Origin: Streptomyces violens
GTDB lineage: Bacteria > Actinomycetota > Actinomycetes > Streptomycetales > Streptomycetaceae
Length of the DNA stretch: 64,000 nt
Assembly (NCBI RefSeq): GCF_000717745.1
Contig: NZ_JOBH01000008.1
Coordinates: forward strand, 124,001-188,000
Direction of reading: 5' to 3'
In this document: one piece after another, positions 32,852-46,479 of the stretch
How positions within the stretch are numbered: position 1 is the first letter of the stretch
Layout of the letters: each line of letters opens with the position of its first letter
Translations under genes and position numbers: made by a program
The notes under the pieces: model-generated
Told to the model about the DNA's origin: nothing
What the model saw: only the letters and a program-made list of their open reading frames with translations
Database searches by the model: none

Positions 32852-33457
32852 TCAGGACGGGGGTGCCGGCAGGGGGTGCGCGGCGAGGGCGCGGGCCGTG
32901 TGCGCCAGTTGGGAGGCCATGGCGCGGGCGGTGGAGGCGGACCAGTCGTGACCGCGGTCCTCGTCGAGGTAGTCGGGGCCCGGTCCGGGGCCGAGGTGCC
33001 AGTACGTCCAGCTCTGGCCGGGGATCGTGTAGCCGATGTCGACCAGGGCGCCGTTGAGCTCGCTGATGACGTGGTGCGCGCCGTCCTCGTTGCCGGTGAC
33101 GACGACGCCGGCCACGCGGTTGAAGGCGACCGGGCGGCCCTGGTCGTCGGTCTCGCTCAGCATCGCGTCCATGCGCTCCAGTACGCGCTGCGCCACGGAG
33201 GACGGCCTGCCCAGCCAGGTGGGTGAGGCGATGACCAGGATCTCGGCGCTCAGGAGCTTCTCGTGCACCGCGGGCCAGTCGTCGCCCTCGCCCATATCGG
33301 TCTGCACGCCCGGGAGGAGGTTCAGGTCGACGGCCCGGACGGTCTGCGCGGTGACGCCGTGGGTGTCCAGGGCCTTGATGACGACGCCGGCGAGGGCTTC
33401 GGTGTTCGACGGCTGCGGGGAGGGTTTGAGGGTGCAGTTGATCACGAGGGCGCGCAT
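32852..33457 (-). CDS. NAD(P)H-dependent flavodoxin-fold reductase
   Basis: 201 residues with the flavodoxin/WrbA-like beginning MRALVINCTLKPSPQPSNTEAL (FMN phosphate loop), a central ADILVIASPTWLGRPSSVAQRVLERMD, VAGVVVTGNEDGAHHVISELNGALVDIGY and an aromatic C-terminal GQSWTYWHLGPGPG. The fold reduces quinones or similar electron acceptors with FMN. It lies 43 bases before pstS on the same strand and may be co-transcribed. Divergent from the aldehyde dehydrogenase gene. Confidence 0.88.
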   Translation of the reverse strand: MRALVINCTLKPSPQPSNTEALAGVVIKALDTHGVTAQTVRAVDLNLLPGVQTDMGEGDDWPAVHEKLLSAEILVIASPTWLGRPSSVAQRVLERMDAMLSETDDQGRPVAFNRVAGVVVTGNEDGAHHVISELNGALVDIGYTIPGQSWTYWHLGPGPGPDYLDEDRGHDWSASTARAMASQLAHTARALAAHPLPAPPS

Positions 33458-33574
33458 GGGACTTCTGTACCCGGGCGTGGCGCGGGTCCGCGGGGAACGG
33501 CGGGGGCTTCACCCGCACGGCACCCCCACAGCTCCCCCACGGCTCCCCCGAGGGCCCCTGGCATCATTGACCCC

Positions 33575-35035
33575 ATGGCCACCACGCGCGAACTCTTCAT
33601 CGGCGGCAAGGACGTGCCCGCCGCCTCCGGACGTACCACCGAGGACATCAGCCCCTTCACCGGTGAGGTGTACGCGACCGTCGCCGCCGGCGGGCCCGAG
33701 GACATCACGCGGGCCGTGGACGCCGCGGACGCGGCCTTCCCCGCGTGGGCCGCGCTCGCCCCGTTCGCCCGCCGGGCCATCTTCCTCAAGGCCGCCGACC
33801 TGCTCGATGCCAAGGGCGAGCAGGCCGTCGAGCTGATGGCGCACGAGGTCGGCGGTACGGCACCGTGGGCGCACTTCAACGTCGCGCTCGCCGCGAACGT
33901 GCTGCGCGAGGCGGCCGCCGCCATCACCGCGCCGCGCGGCGAGGTGCTCAGCACGCAGGAGAGCGGCGCGCTGGGCATGGCGATACGCGAACCGCTGGGT
34001 GTGGTCGGGGCGTTCGCGCCGTGGAACGCGCCGCTGATCCTCGGCGTGCGTGCCGTCGCCGCGCCGCTCGCCGCGGGCAACACCGTCGTGGTCAAGCCGA
34101 GCGAGGACGCGCCGCTGGCCTGCGGGCTGTTCGTCGCCGACGTGCTGCGCGAGGCGGGGCTCCCGGACGGCGTACTGAACGTGGTCACCAACGCCCCCGA
34201 GGACGCGGCCGCCGTCGCCGAGACGCTGATCGCCGACGCACGCGTACGGGCCGTCAACTTCACCGGCTCGACCGGCGTCGGCCGGATCATCGGCACCCAC
34301 GCGGCGAAGCACCTCAAGCCCGCCGTACTGGAGCTGGGCGGCAAGAACGCGATCCTCGTGCTGGACGACGCGGACGTGGACTACGCGGTCGACGCGGTCA
34401 CCTTCGGCGTGTTCATGAACGCGGGTCAGATCTGCATGTCGGGCGACCGGATCCTGGTGCACGAGAGTCTGGCGGAGGAGTTCACGCGGAAGTTCACGGC
34501 GAAGGTCGCGGCGCTGCCGTCCGGTGACCCGCGCGAACCGCAGACCGTCGTCGGGCCGCTGGTCAGTGCGGCGGCCGCAGAGCGCGTCGCGGCGCTGGTG
34601 AAGGACGCGGTGGACAAGGGCGCCACGGTACTGACCGGGGGCGGCGCGCCGGAGGGCGCGGTACACCCGGCGACCGTGCTGACCGGCGTCACCAAGGACG
34701 CGGAGCTGTACTACGGCGAGGCGTTCGGGCCGGTCTGCGTGCTCGAGACGTTCGCCGACGACGAGGCGGCCGTCGCCCTGGCCAATGACACGGAGAACGG
34801 CCTGACCTGTGGCGTCCTCACCGAGAACGCCACGCACGGGCTGGCCGTCGCGCGCCGCATCCGTACCGGAATCGTGCACGTCAACGACCAGTCCGTCGGC
34901 GACGAGCCGCAGGCGCCGTTCGGCGGCATCAAGGACTCCGGTTACGGGCGGTTCGGCGGCCGCTGGGGCATCGAGGCGTTCTCCAGCACCCGCTGGCTGA
35001 CGGTCGCGACACAGCAGGCGCACTACCCGTTCTGA
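33575..35035 (+). CDS. Aldehyde dehydrogenase (aromatic-aldehyde, benzaldehyde/vanillin type)
   Basis: 486 residues from the ATG at 33575. The ALDH catalytic residues are present: general base E253 (LELGGKN) and nucleophile C287 (NAGQICMSGDR), plus cofactor-binding NFTGSTGVG. The overall pattern is of the salicylaldehyde/vanillin/benzaldehyde dehydrogenase group. Together with the convergent MFS and benzoylformate decarboxylase it forms a likely benzoylformate to benzoate route: the decarboxylase yields benzaldehyde, which this enzyme oxidises to benzoate with NAD(P). Its 3' end overlaps the MFS gene by 13 bases. An AT-poor spacer separates it from the divergent flavodoxin gene. Confidence 0.92.
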   Translation: MATTRELFIGGKDVPAASGRTTEDISPFTGEVYATVAAGGPEDITRAVDAADAAFPAWAALAPFARRAIFLKAADLLDAKGEQAVELMAHEVGGTAPWAHFNVALAANVLREAAAAITAPRGEVLSTQESGALGMAIREPLGVVGAFAPWNAPLILGVRAVAAPLAAGNTVVVKPSEDAPLACGLFVADVLREAGLPDGVLNVVTNAPEDAAAVAETLIADARVRAVNFTGSTGVGRIIGTHAAKHLKPAVLELGGKNAILVLDDADVDYAVDAVTFGVFMNAGQICMSGDRILVHESLAEEFTRKFTAKVAALPSGDPREPQTVVGPLVSAAAAERVAALVKDAVDKGATVLTGGGAPEGAVHPATVLTGVTKDAELYYGEAFGPVCVLETFADDEAAVALANDTENGLTCGVLTENATHGLAVARRIRTGIVHVNDQSVGDEPQAPFGGIKDSGYGRFGGRWGIEAFSSTRWLTVATQQAHYPF

Positions 35036-36393
35036 GGCGCCCGCGCCGCCGTATGACGTTCCGTCGTCCCCGGCGCGCCCGTGCGGCGCGCCAGGGGGAC
35101 GAGGGCGATGGCGGCGGCGCCGAGGAGGCCGGCCAGGGCGAAGGCGGTGAAGCCCATGCTCTGACTGCCGGTGGCGGCGAGGACGCCGATCAGCCAGGGG
35201 CCGAAGGCCGCGCCCATCCGGCCGACGCCGGTGACCATGCCGAGCCCCGCGGCGCGTTCGCTGTCGCGGTAGACGGTGCCGGTGACGGCGTAGACCATGA
35301 CCTGGGCGCTGAAGAGTACGACGCCGGTGACGGCGATGACGGCATAGGTGACGCCGAGCGGCAGGTGCGACTTGAGGAGCAGCGCGCCGGCCGCGGTGAG
35401 GGCGAACCAGAGCGCGGAGATCTTCACTGAGCCGAAGCGGTCGGCGGCGCGGCCCGCGACGAACATGCCGACGATCCCGCCCGCGTTGATGACCATCAGG
35501 AAGGTCACCGAGGAGCTGAGGCCGTAGCCGGAGGCGCGCATCATCTGCGGCAGCCAGGTGGACACGCCGTACACCAGCACCAGGCCGCAGAAGGAGGCCA
35601 GCCAGAGCAGGAGGGTGGCCCAGCGGGACTCGGCGCTGAAGAGGGCGCGGACGGCGGCGAGCCGGCCCTTGGCGCCGGCGGCCGGAGCCTGGACGGGGGT
35701 GGGCCGCGGCAGGCCGTACCGGTCGGCGACGGCGTCGGCGCGGGCGCGGTCGCCGCGCGCGAGGAGCACGCCGGGCGACTCGGGCAGGTACTTCAGGAGC
35801 AGCGGTACGGCGATCAGGGCGGGCAGCACGCCCGCCCAGAACACGGCGCGCCAGCCCGCGGCGGGCGCCAGGCCGAGCCCGATGCCGGTCGCCGCCATGC
35901 CGCCCGCGTGGTACGAGGACATCAGCAGGCCGGTGGTGAGCGCGGCCCGGCCGGGCGGCGCGAACTCCAGCACCATGGCGAGGGCCAGCGGGGTCAGGCC
36001 GCCGAGGCCGATGCCGGCGAGGAACCGGCCGGCGCCGAAGAGCGTCGGATCGCCGGCCAGGGCACAGACCCCGGAGCCGAGGGAGAAGAGCACGACGCTG
36101 GCGACGAGGGTGGAGCGGCGGCCGAGCCAGTCGGTGACGTTGCCGGCGGCGAGCGCGCCGAAGAACATGCCGAAGGCGGTCCAGCTGCCGATCGAGCCCG
36201 CGCTCGCGGGGGTGAGGCCGAGGCCGGGGTCGTCGAGCATGTGCGGCATGACGGCGCCGTAGATGTTGACGTCCATGCCGTCGAAGAAGACGGCCAGCCA
36301 GCACAGGGCCAGGACCGGGAAGACCGTGCGGAAGGTGTGGCGTGGGCGGTCGGCGGCCGGGCGGCCCGGCCCGGTCGTGCCGGAGGAAGTCAT
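35023..36393 (-). CDS. MFS transporter, aromatic acid:H+ symporter (AAHS) type
   Basis: 456 residues from the ATG at 36393, which follows AGGGACACCC; a GTG at 36426 is possible. Twelve membrane helices; the AAHS start FFDGMDVNIYGAVMPHML and motif A GNVTDWLGRRS are visible, with LPESPGVLL after helix 6. The family imports benzoate-, vanillate- or protocatechuate-like acids with protons. It is divergent from the benzoylformate decarboxylase gene, with an inverted repeat between them, and convergent with the aldehyde dehydrogenase gene. Importing benzoylformate or mandelate is an inference from context. Confidence 0.92.
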   Translation of the reverse strand: MTSSGTTGPGRPAADRPRHTFRTVFPVLALCWLAVFFDGMDVNIYGAVMPHMLDDPGLGLTPASAGSIGSWTAFGMFFGALAAGNVTDWLGRRSTLVASVVLFSLGSGVCALAGDPTLFGAGRFLAGIGLGGLTPLALAMVLEFAPPGRAALTTGLLMSSYHAGGMAATGIGLGLAPAAGWRAVFWAGVLPALIAVPLLLKYLPESPGVLLARGDRARADAVADRYGLPRPTPVQAPAAGAKGRLAAVRALFSAESRWATLLLWLASFCGLVLVYGVSTWLPQMMRASGYGLSSSVTFLMVINAGGIVGMFVAGRAADRFGSVKISALWFALTAAGALLLKSHLPLGVTYAVIAVTGVVLFSAQVMVYAVTGTVYRDSERAAGLGMVTGVGRMGAAFGPWLIGVLAATGSQSMGFTAFALAGLLGAAAIALVPLARRTGAPGTTERHTAARAPQNG

Positions 36394-36437
36394 GGGTGTC
36401 CCTGGGATCTGTGCGGCGGTCGGCACATCGGCTCTTG

Positions 36438-36469
36438 TTTCATTGTTCGCCTAGTGAAATCCTATTCAC
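36438..36469. promoter_or_regulatory. Inverted repeats between the MFS and decarboxylase genes
   Basis: GTGAA (36454-36458) and TTCAC (36465-36469) form a 5-bp inverted repeat with a six-base spacer, and TTTCA (36438-36442) with TGAAA (36455-36459) gives a second, overlapping one. Both lie in the AT-richer 148-bp divergent promoter region. A likely operator for an aromatic-acid-responsive regulator (IclR- or MarR-type), whose gene is not in the window. Confidence 0.5.
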
Positions 36470-36541
36470 CGAGCGAGTGGCATGAGTGTCGGGCCGCACT
36501 CGGCGGCTGTCAATGGGTGGAGCGCGGGAAGGGAAGAACCG

Positions 36542-38120
36542 ATGGGAACCGTGCGGGACGCGACGTACGAGCTGCTCCGGGCGCACGGCCTGACGACCGT
36601 CTTCGGCAACCCGGGCTCGAACGAGCTGCCGTTCCTCGCCGGGCTGCCGACGGACTTCCGTTACGTCCTCGGGCTGCACGAGGGGGCGGTGCTGGCGATG
36701 GCCGACGGGTACGCGCAGGCACGCGGCGGCGCCGCGTTCGTGAATCTGCACGCGGCTGCCGGCACCGGCAATGCGATGGGCATGCTCGCCAACTCCGTGT
36801 ACGCACGCAGCCCGTTGGTGATCACCGCGGGCCAGCAGGTGCGCTCGACGGTCGGCCAGGAAGTCATGCTGGCGAACGTGGACGCGCCCTCGCTGCCGAA
36901 GCCGCTGGTCAAGTGGGCGTGCGAGCCGGCCTGCGCGGCGGACGTGCCGCGTGCGCTCAGTCAGGCGATCCATCTGGCCAACCTGCCCGCCAGGGGGCCG
37001 GTGTACGTCTCGGTGCCGTACGACGACTGGGCGCAGGAAGCGCCGGAGAGTGTCCGGCATCTGACGGTGCGTCGGACAGCCGCGGCCGGTTCGCTGAGCG
37101 GGGCGCAGCTCGACGACCTCGTCGCGGCCCTGGACGCGGCCGAGAACCCGGTGCTGGTCCTGGGCCCCGAGGTCGACGCCGAAGAGGCCAATGCCGATGC
37201 CGTACGGCTGGTGGAGAAGCTGAGCGCGCCGGTGTGGATCGCGCCCTCGGCGTCCCGCTGCCCGTTCCCGACCCGGCACCCCGCCTTTCGGGGTGTACTG
37301 CCCGCCGCCGTGCGGGGCGTGAGTGACGCGCTGGCCGGGCACGACGTGATCCTGGTCGCCGGGGCTCCGGTGTTCCGGTACCACCAGTTCGTGCCCGGTG
37401 CGTATCTGCCCGAGGGCGCGCGGCTGATCCACCTCACCAGCGACCCGGGCGAGGCCGCGCGGGCGCCGATGGGCGAGGCGCTGGTCGGCGGGGTGCGGGA
37501 CGCGCTGGCGCGAGTGGCGGACGCGGTGACCGGCGGGCGGCGCCCGGCGCTGCCACCGCTGCCGGACTTCCGCACCCCGCCCGCTGCGGCGTCCGGCGAC
37601 CGGCTGCATCCGGAGGAGCTGTTCGCGCTGCTGCGCAGGACCGCGCCCCAGGACACGGTGTACGTGAAGGAGTCCACCTCCACGACCGGCGCGTTCTGGG
37701 AGCAGATGGGCCTGTCGCTGCCGGGCAGTTACTTCTTCCCGGCCTCCGGCGGACTGGGCTTCGGCCTGCCCGCCGCCGTCGGCGCGCAACTGGCGCACAC
37801 CGAGCGGCAGGTGATCGGGCTGATCGGCGACGGGTCGGCGAACTACGGCATCACGGCGCTGTGGACGGCCGCCCGGTACGGCATTCCGGTGATCATCGTG
37901 ATCCTCAACAACGGTACGTACGGCGCGCTGCGCTGGTTCTCCAAGGTGCTGGACTCCGGGGAGACGCCGGGCATGGACGTGCCCGGCATCGACTTCGTCC
38001 AGCTCGCCGGGGGTTACGGGGTCCCGGCGAGCGCCGTGCGGACCGGCGAGGACTTCGTGCGCGCCCTGAAGGACGCGCTCGGCAGCGGCCGGCCCGCCGT
38101 CATCGAGGTGGCGACCGAAC

Positions 38121-38134
<14 letters not shown>
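36542..38134 (+). CDS. mdlC: Benzoylformate decarboxylase (thiamine diphosphate dependent)
   Basis: 530 residues from the ATG at 36542 (GGGAAGGG upstream). It decarboxylates benzoylformate to benzaldehyde and CO2. Active-site residues sit at the same numbers as in Pseudomonas putida MdlC: S26 in GNPGSNELPF, the ThDP-activating E47 (HEGAVL), H70 (FVNLHAAAGTGN) and H281 (FRYHQF). The ThDP/Mg motif GDGSANYGITALW is near residues 430-445. Length also matches (528 in P. putida). It is the central enzyme of the small module with the MFS importer and aldehyde dehydrogenase. Its 3' end overlaps the convergent P-type ATPase gene by 14 bases. Confidence 0.95.
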
Positions 38135-42530
<4,396 letters not shown>

Positions 42531-42669
42531 CGTCCGCCACCCGCCTCCCGGCACCCGGCCCCCCGAAGCCGGTGCCCGCCCGCCTCGATCCGATGCCCCG
42601 ACGCGTCGCCGGACGCGCCAGAATGGAGTACGCACAGCACACCGTACTCGGGCCAAACGAGGAGTTGGG

Positions 42670-43071
42670 ATGCCCAGTACAGCTGAAAGCACGCGGAAAA
42701 CCGCTGCGAAACGGACCGCCCCGCCGGACACCACCGAGGACACGCACGTCCACCGCAGTAAGCAGGGCCTGAGCGTGCACACCCTCGATGTCCGTGCCCC
42801 GCTGCACGTCCCCTACTTCACGCCGGGGGACGTGGTGAACAACGCACGGACGGCCGGTGACTGGCTGCCGCCACTGCCGCCTGCCAGGGAACTCCTGTAC
42901 TACGGCGGGCTGGGCGCGCTGGCCGTCGCCGGGGCGCTGGAGTGGCCGGTGGCGCTGGCCGTCGGCGGCGCGACCGTCCTGTTGCGGCGCTCGGGGCGGC
43001 AGGAACCGGCCGAACAGCCGGAGTCGGAGCGCGCTGACGGCTCCGAGCAGGCCACCAAGAAGAAGGACTGA
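42670..43071 (+). CDS. Small membrane protein divergent from the P-type ATPase
   Basis: 133 residues, ATG at 42670 with GAGGAG upstream. The N-terminal 40 residues are polar and rich in Lys/Thr; HVPYFTPGDVVNNARTAGDWLPPLPPARELLYYGG precedes a hydrophobic hairpin (about 77-105, LLYYGGLGALAVAGALEWPVALAVGGATVLLRR), and the tail is highly charged (EPAEQPESERADGSEQATKKKD). I do not recognise a family. Its position, divergent from the giant P-type ATPase gene, recalls small membrane partners of mycobacterial metal ATPases (PacL type), but no homology is claimed. It may chaperone or feed ions to the ATPase. Confidence 0.8.
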   Translation: MPSTAESTRKTAAKRTAPPDTTEDTHVHRSKQGLSVHTLDVRAPLHVPYFTPGDVVNNARTAGDWLPPLPPARELLYYGGLGALAVAGALEWPVALAVGGATVLLRRSGRQEPAEQPESERADGSEQATKKKD

Positions 43072-43114
43072 CCGCGCGGAAGGGGAGGAGGCGAGCCGCC
43101 GGTAAAGCGGCACA

Positions 43115-43142
43115 GGGCCCGGTTCCGCGAGGGGCCGGGCCC
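43115..43142. terminator. Hairpin between convergent genes
   Basis: GGGCCCGG (43115-43122) pairs with CCGGGCCC (43135-43142) with a 12-base loop. It lies between the small membrane protein stop (43071) and the convergent YihY gene stop (43197), so it likely ends both. Confidence 0.6.
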
Positions 43143-43196
43143 GGCACCGCAGCACGGCGGAGGCGGTCCTCCGCCGGGTGCGTAGGCGGGGCTCGC

Positions 43197-44261
43197 TCAG
43201 AGCTTCCGGGTGTCGCGCGGTTCGACGTACGGCTCCTCGTCCCGGGGATGCCCGGCTTCCAGGGCGCGGCTCCGCTCCATTTCGGCGTTGAATTCCAGCC
43301 CGAGCAGGATGGCGAGGTTGGAGATCCACAGCCACACCAGGAAGATGATGATCCCGGCGAGGCTGCCGTAGGTCTTGTTGTAGCTGCCGAAGTTGGCGAC
43401 GTAGAGGGCGAAGAGCGCCGAGACGACCAGCCAGAGCAGCACGGCGAGCAGGCTGCCGGGGGTGACCCAGCGGAACCTGCGCTTGACGTTGGGGGCCGCC
43501 CAGTACAGCAGCGCGATGATGAAGCTCACCAGGATCACCATCACGGGCCACTTGGCGATGTTCCACACCGTGATCGCGGTGCTGCCGAGCCCGATGACGT
43601 CCCCGGCCTTCTGCGCCAGCGAGCCGGTGAACACCACGGCCACGGAGATGACCGCGAGGAGGACGACCGTCACGAGGGTGATGAGGAAGCGGGTCGGCAG
43701 GATCTTCCACGCCGGCCGGCCCTCGCCGATGTCGTACACGGCGTTCGAGGCGCGCATGAAGGCCGCGATGTAGCCGGAGGCCGACCACAGGGCGACGATG
43801 ATGCCGATGACCAGGGCGATGCCGGCCTTGCCCCCGCTGCCCTGCATCTGTTTGAGCATGTTGGTGATGACGTCACGGGCGGCGCCCGGCGCGAACTTGC
43901 CGACGTTGTCGATCATCGGCTGAAGCGTCCCGCTGCCCATCAGGCCCAGGATCGACACCAGGGCCAGCAGGGCCGGGAAGATCGCGAGCACGCCGTAGTA
44001 CGTGAGGGCGGCGGCCAGGTCGGTGAGGTTGTCCTTCTTGAACTCCTTCGCGGTGCGCTTCAGCACCGCCGTCCACGACGCCTTGGGCAGATCGCCCGGG
44101 CCCTTGGGCGCCCGGTGGTGGCCACCGGCACCGGCCCTGCCGCCGGCGCCCGCGCCGGCTCCGGCCCCGGCGCCTGCACCGGCCCCGGCACTGGCGCCCC
44201 CACCGGCGCTCGCTCCGCCGCCGCCACCATCGTGGTTTTCGTCTCGCTGATGCCCTCGCAT
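43197..44261 (-). CDS. YihY/BrkB family membrane protein
   Basis: 354 residues from the ATG at 44261. A disordered N-terminus with an Ala/Gly repeat (about residues 12-45) precedes six membrane helices of the UPF0761/BrkB family: KKDNLTDLAAALTYYGVLAIFPALLALVSILGL, ALWSASGYIAAFMRASNAVYDI, RRFRWVTPGSLLAVLLWLVVSALFALYVANFGSYNKTYGSLAGIIIFLVWLWISNLAILLGLEFN. The NKTYGSLAG...WLWISNLAILLG block is the hallmark. Often misnamed ribonuclease BN. Transport or envelope role; activity unknown. Confidence 0.92.
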   Translation of the reverse strand: MRGHQRDENHDGGGGGASAGGGASAGAGAGAGAGAGAGAGGRAGAGGHHRAPKGPGDLPKASWTAVLKRTAKEFKKDNLTDLAAALTYYGVLAIFPALLALVSILGLMGSGTLQPMIDNVGKFAPGAARDVITNMLKQMQGSGGKAGIALVIGIIVALWSASGYIAAFMRASNAVYDIGEGRPAWKILPTRFLITLVTVVLLAVISVAVVFTGSLAQKAGDVIGLGSTAITVWNIAKWPVMVILVSFIIALLYWAAPNVKRRFRWVTPGSLLAVLLWLVVSALFALYVANFGSYNKTYGSLAGIIIFLVWLWISNLAILLGLEFNAEMERSRALEAGHPRDEEPYVEPRDTRKL

Positions 44262-44373
44262 GGGTACAGCACCTTCCGAAGCGGGTGATCGGATACCCAG
44301 CCTCACCCGCCCGAACGGCACCCCGCCCGCCGGACTGGTCCGTATGGAGTGCCCCGGACCGCGCCCGTACCGC

Positions 44374-45168
44374 TCACGGCAGGATCGAGTCCACGTAACC
44401 GCCGTCGACCCGGACGGCACCGCCGGTGGTCGCCGACGCCTGCTCGGAACTCAGATAGACGACCATATGGGCGATCTCCTCCGGCTCGATCAGCCGCTGC
44501 AGGAGCGACTGCGGGCGGTGCTCCCGCATGAAGACGCGCTGCGCCTCGTCCCACGGCAGGTCGCGGTCCACCAGCTCGTACACGAAGTCCCGCACGCCGC
44601 CGGTGTGCGTCGGCCCGGCGATGACGGAGTTGACGGTGACGCCGGTGCCGGCCGCCTGCTTCGCGAAGCCGCGGCCCACGGCGAGCAGGGCGGTCTTCGA
44701 CATGCCGTAGTGGATCATCTCGGCGGGGATCACCACCGCCGAGTCGCTGGCGATGTACTGGATGCGGCCCCAGCCGCGCCCGGTCATGCCGGGCAGGTAT
44801 GTTCGGGTGAGCCGGACCGCGGCCAGCACGTTCACCTCGAAGTAGCGCCGCCACTCCGCGTCGCTGATCTCCAGGGGATCCTGTGCGCCGAAGATGCCGA
44901 GGTTGTTGACGAGAATGTCCACCTCCGGCAGCGCCTCCGCCAGCCCGGCGGTGCCCTCTTCGGTGGTCACATCGGCGGTCGCCGCGACGAATTCCCCGCC
45001 GGGCACCTCCTCCCCGAGCCGCGCCACGGCCTCCTCGACCCGCCCGGCGTTCCGCCCATTCACCCCGACCCGCGCCCCCGACCGCGCGAGCCCCGCGGCG
45101 ATCGCCGCCCCGATCCCCTGCGTCGATCCGGTGACCAGCGCGGTCCGTCCTGACAGGTCGAGCTGCAT
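44374..45168 (-). CDS. Short-chain dehydrogenase/reductase
   Basis: 264 residues. Cofactor motif TGSTQGIG at 14-21, NNLG at 88-91 (the usual NNAG varied), catalytic Ser in IASDSAVV and Y154-x3-K158 (HYGMSK), and a C-terminal DGGYVDSILP. The proximity of Arg residues to the glycine motif (NGRNAGR) suggests NADPH. A typical classical SDR of unknown substrate; the PTHTGGVRDFVYEL loop defines substrate access. Divergent from the NTPase gene, 99 bases between starts. Confidence 0.93.
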   Translation of the reverse strand: MQLDLSGRTALVTGSTQGIGAAIAAGLARSGARVGVNGRNAGRVEEAVARLGEEVPGGEFVAATADVTTEEGTAGLAEALPEVDILVNNLGIFGAQDPLEISDAEWRRYFEVNVLAAVRLTRTYLPGMTGRGWGRIQYIASDSAVVIPAEMIHYGMSKTALLAVGRGFAKQAAGTGVTVNSVIAGPTHTGGVRDFVYELVDRDLPWDEAQRVFMREHRPQSLLQRLIEPEEIAHMVVYLSSEQASATTGGAVRVDGGYVDSILP

Positions 45169-45267
45169 GGGTGTGCTCCGTTTCCCGCCGCTTCCTGATC
45201 TGCCTGTGCCTTGCAGGCTGCCACGCTCCCCCCTCTCCCACCCATCACCGCACGAAAGGTGTCCGCC

Positions 45268-45849
45268 ATGTCGTCCGTCCCCGCATCCCCCGACTCCGAC
45301 CGTTTCCTCGTCCTCACCGGCGGCCCCGGCGCCGGGAAGAGCACGCTCATCGAGCGGCTGGCGGCGCTCGGGTACGCCCGGTCGGAGGAGGCGGGCCGGG
45401 GTGTGATCCGGGATCAGGTGGCCGTCGGCGGACGGGGGCTGCCCTGGGCCGACCGGGAGCTGTTCGCCGAGCTGATGCTGAGCTGGGAGCTGCGCTCGTA
45501 CCGGCTCGCCGCGGCCTCCGGGGCTCCGCACGTCTTCTTCGACCGCGGCCTCCCCGACATCGTCGGCTACCTCCGGCTGGAGGGGCTCCCCGTACCCGCC
45601 CACGTGCACGCCGCCGCGCAGACGTACCGGTACCACCGCCGCGTGTGCGTCGCGCCCTTCTGGCCGGAGATCTACGCGGCGGACGCCGAGCGGAAGCAGT
45701 CGCCGGAGGAGGCGGAGCGGACGTACCGGGTGATGGTCGAGACGTATGCGGAGTACGGCTACGAGCCGGTCGAGCTGGAGCGCGCGCCGGTCGAGGAGCG
45801 GGTGCGGTCCGTGCTGCGGATGGTGGACGGGTTCGCGCCGGCCGAGTGA
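45268..45849 (+). CDS. AAA-type small NTPase (AAA_28)
   Basis: 193 residues from the ATG at 45268. P-loop GGPGAGKST at 18-26, a predicted Walker B or aspartate in HVFFDRGLPDIVGYL, and TYRYHRRVCVAPFWPEIYAADAERKQSPEEAERTYRVMVETYAEYGY. This is the layout of small single-domain ATPases that resemble thymidylate or nucleoside kinases; the family has no assigned substrate. The following membrane genes begin 82 bases later and may be co-transcribed. Confidence 0.88.
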   Translation: MSSVPASPDSDRFLVLTGGPGAGKSTLIERLAALGYARSEEAGRGVIRDQVAVGGRGLPWADRELFAELMLSWELRSYRLAAASGAPHVFFDRGLPDIVGYLRLEGLPVPAHVHAAAQTYRYHRRVCVAPFWPEIYAADAERKQSPEEAERTYRVMVETYAEYGYEPVELERAPVEERVRSVLRMVDGFAPAE

Positions 45850-45930
45850 GGGACGGGCGGCCGCGGGAACCGGTACGGGGGCCGGTATCAGGAACCGGGG
45901 ACGAGGCGTCGGATCGGAAGGAGTGACCGT

Positions 45931-46479
45931 ATGGCCACCACCACGGGCGAGGTACGGGCAGGGCCGGATCCCCGCAGCATCCGGTTGCCGGGGATCGTGC
46001 TGGGCGTGGGCCTCGGCGGGTTCGTCGACGGCATTCTGCTGCACCAGCTCCTGCAGTGGCACCACATGCTGACCAGCACCAACACGGACCGGATCGGGGT
46101 GAAGTACTACTCGGCCCATACGGTGTCCGGGTTGCGGATGAACACCGTGTGGGACGGCATCTTCCATACCGTGTGCTGGCTCGCGGTGCTCATCGGGCTG
46201 GCCCTGCTGTACTCCCGGGTCACGCACGGGCGGCGGCGGGTGTGGGGCTCGCGGGTGCTGTGGGGCTGGGTCCTGGCGGGCTGGGGGCTGTTCAACCTCG
46301 TCGAGGGGGTGCTGGACCATCAGATCCTCGGCATCCACCACGTGCACGGAGGGCCGTACCAGGTCTGGTGGGACATCGGCTTCCTGGTGCTGGGGGCGCT
46401 GCTGCTCCTCGGGGGCTGGGCGCTCCAGCGCAGCGGCCGGGCCTTCGACCCTGGACGCGCTCCTGAACGGGGTGCCTGA
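45931..46479 (+). CDS. DUF2243 integral membrane protein
   Basis: 182 residues with four membrane helices. Conserved DUF2243 histidine motifs are clear: GLGGFVDGILLHQLLQWHHMLT at about 26-48, WDGIFHTVCWLAVLIGLALLYS, and NLVEGVLDHQILGIHHVHGG at about 122-141. The histidines suggest metal or haem contact. It ends in TGATG overlapping the next gene, a CtaG-like protein, so the two are coupled and probably act in one process, possibly copper handling for a terminal oxidase. Confidence 0.9.
   Translation: MATTTGEVRAGPDPRSIRLPGIVLGVGLGGFVDGILLHQLLQWHHMLTSTNTDRIGVKYYSAHTVSGLRMNTVWDGIFHTVCWLAVLIGLALLYSRVTHGRRRVWGSRVLWGWVLAGWGLFNLVEGVLDHQILGIHHVHGGPYQVWWDIGFLVLGALLLLGGWALQRSGRAFDPGRAPERGA

Noticed and set aside
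33509..36304. A minus-strand frame of about 930 codons over the ALDH and MFS region
   Set aside because: Overlaps two genes with clear family motifs in other frames; no domain of its own.
44100..44220. GC-rich Gly/Ala repeat resembling a tandem DNA repeat
   Set aside because: It is the coding sequence for the low-complexity N-terminus of the YihY protein, so it is not a separate element.
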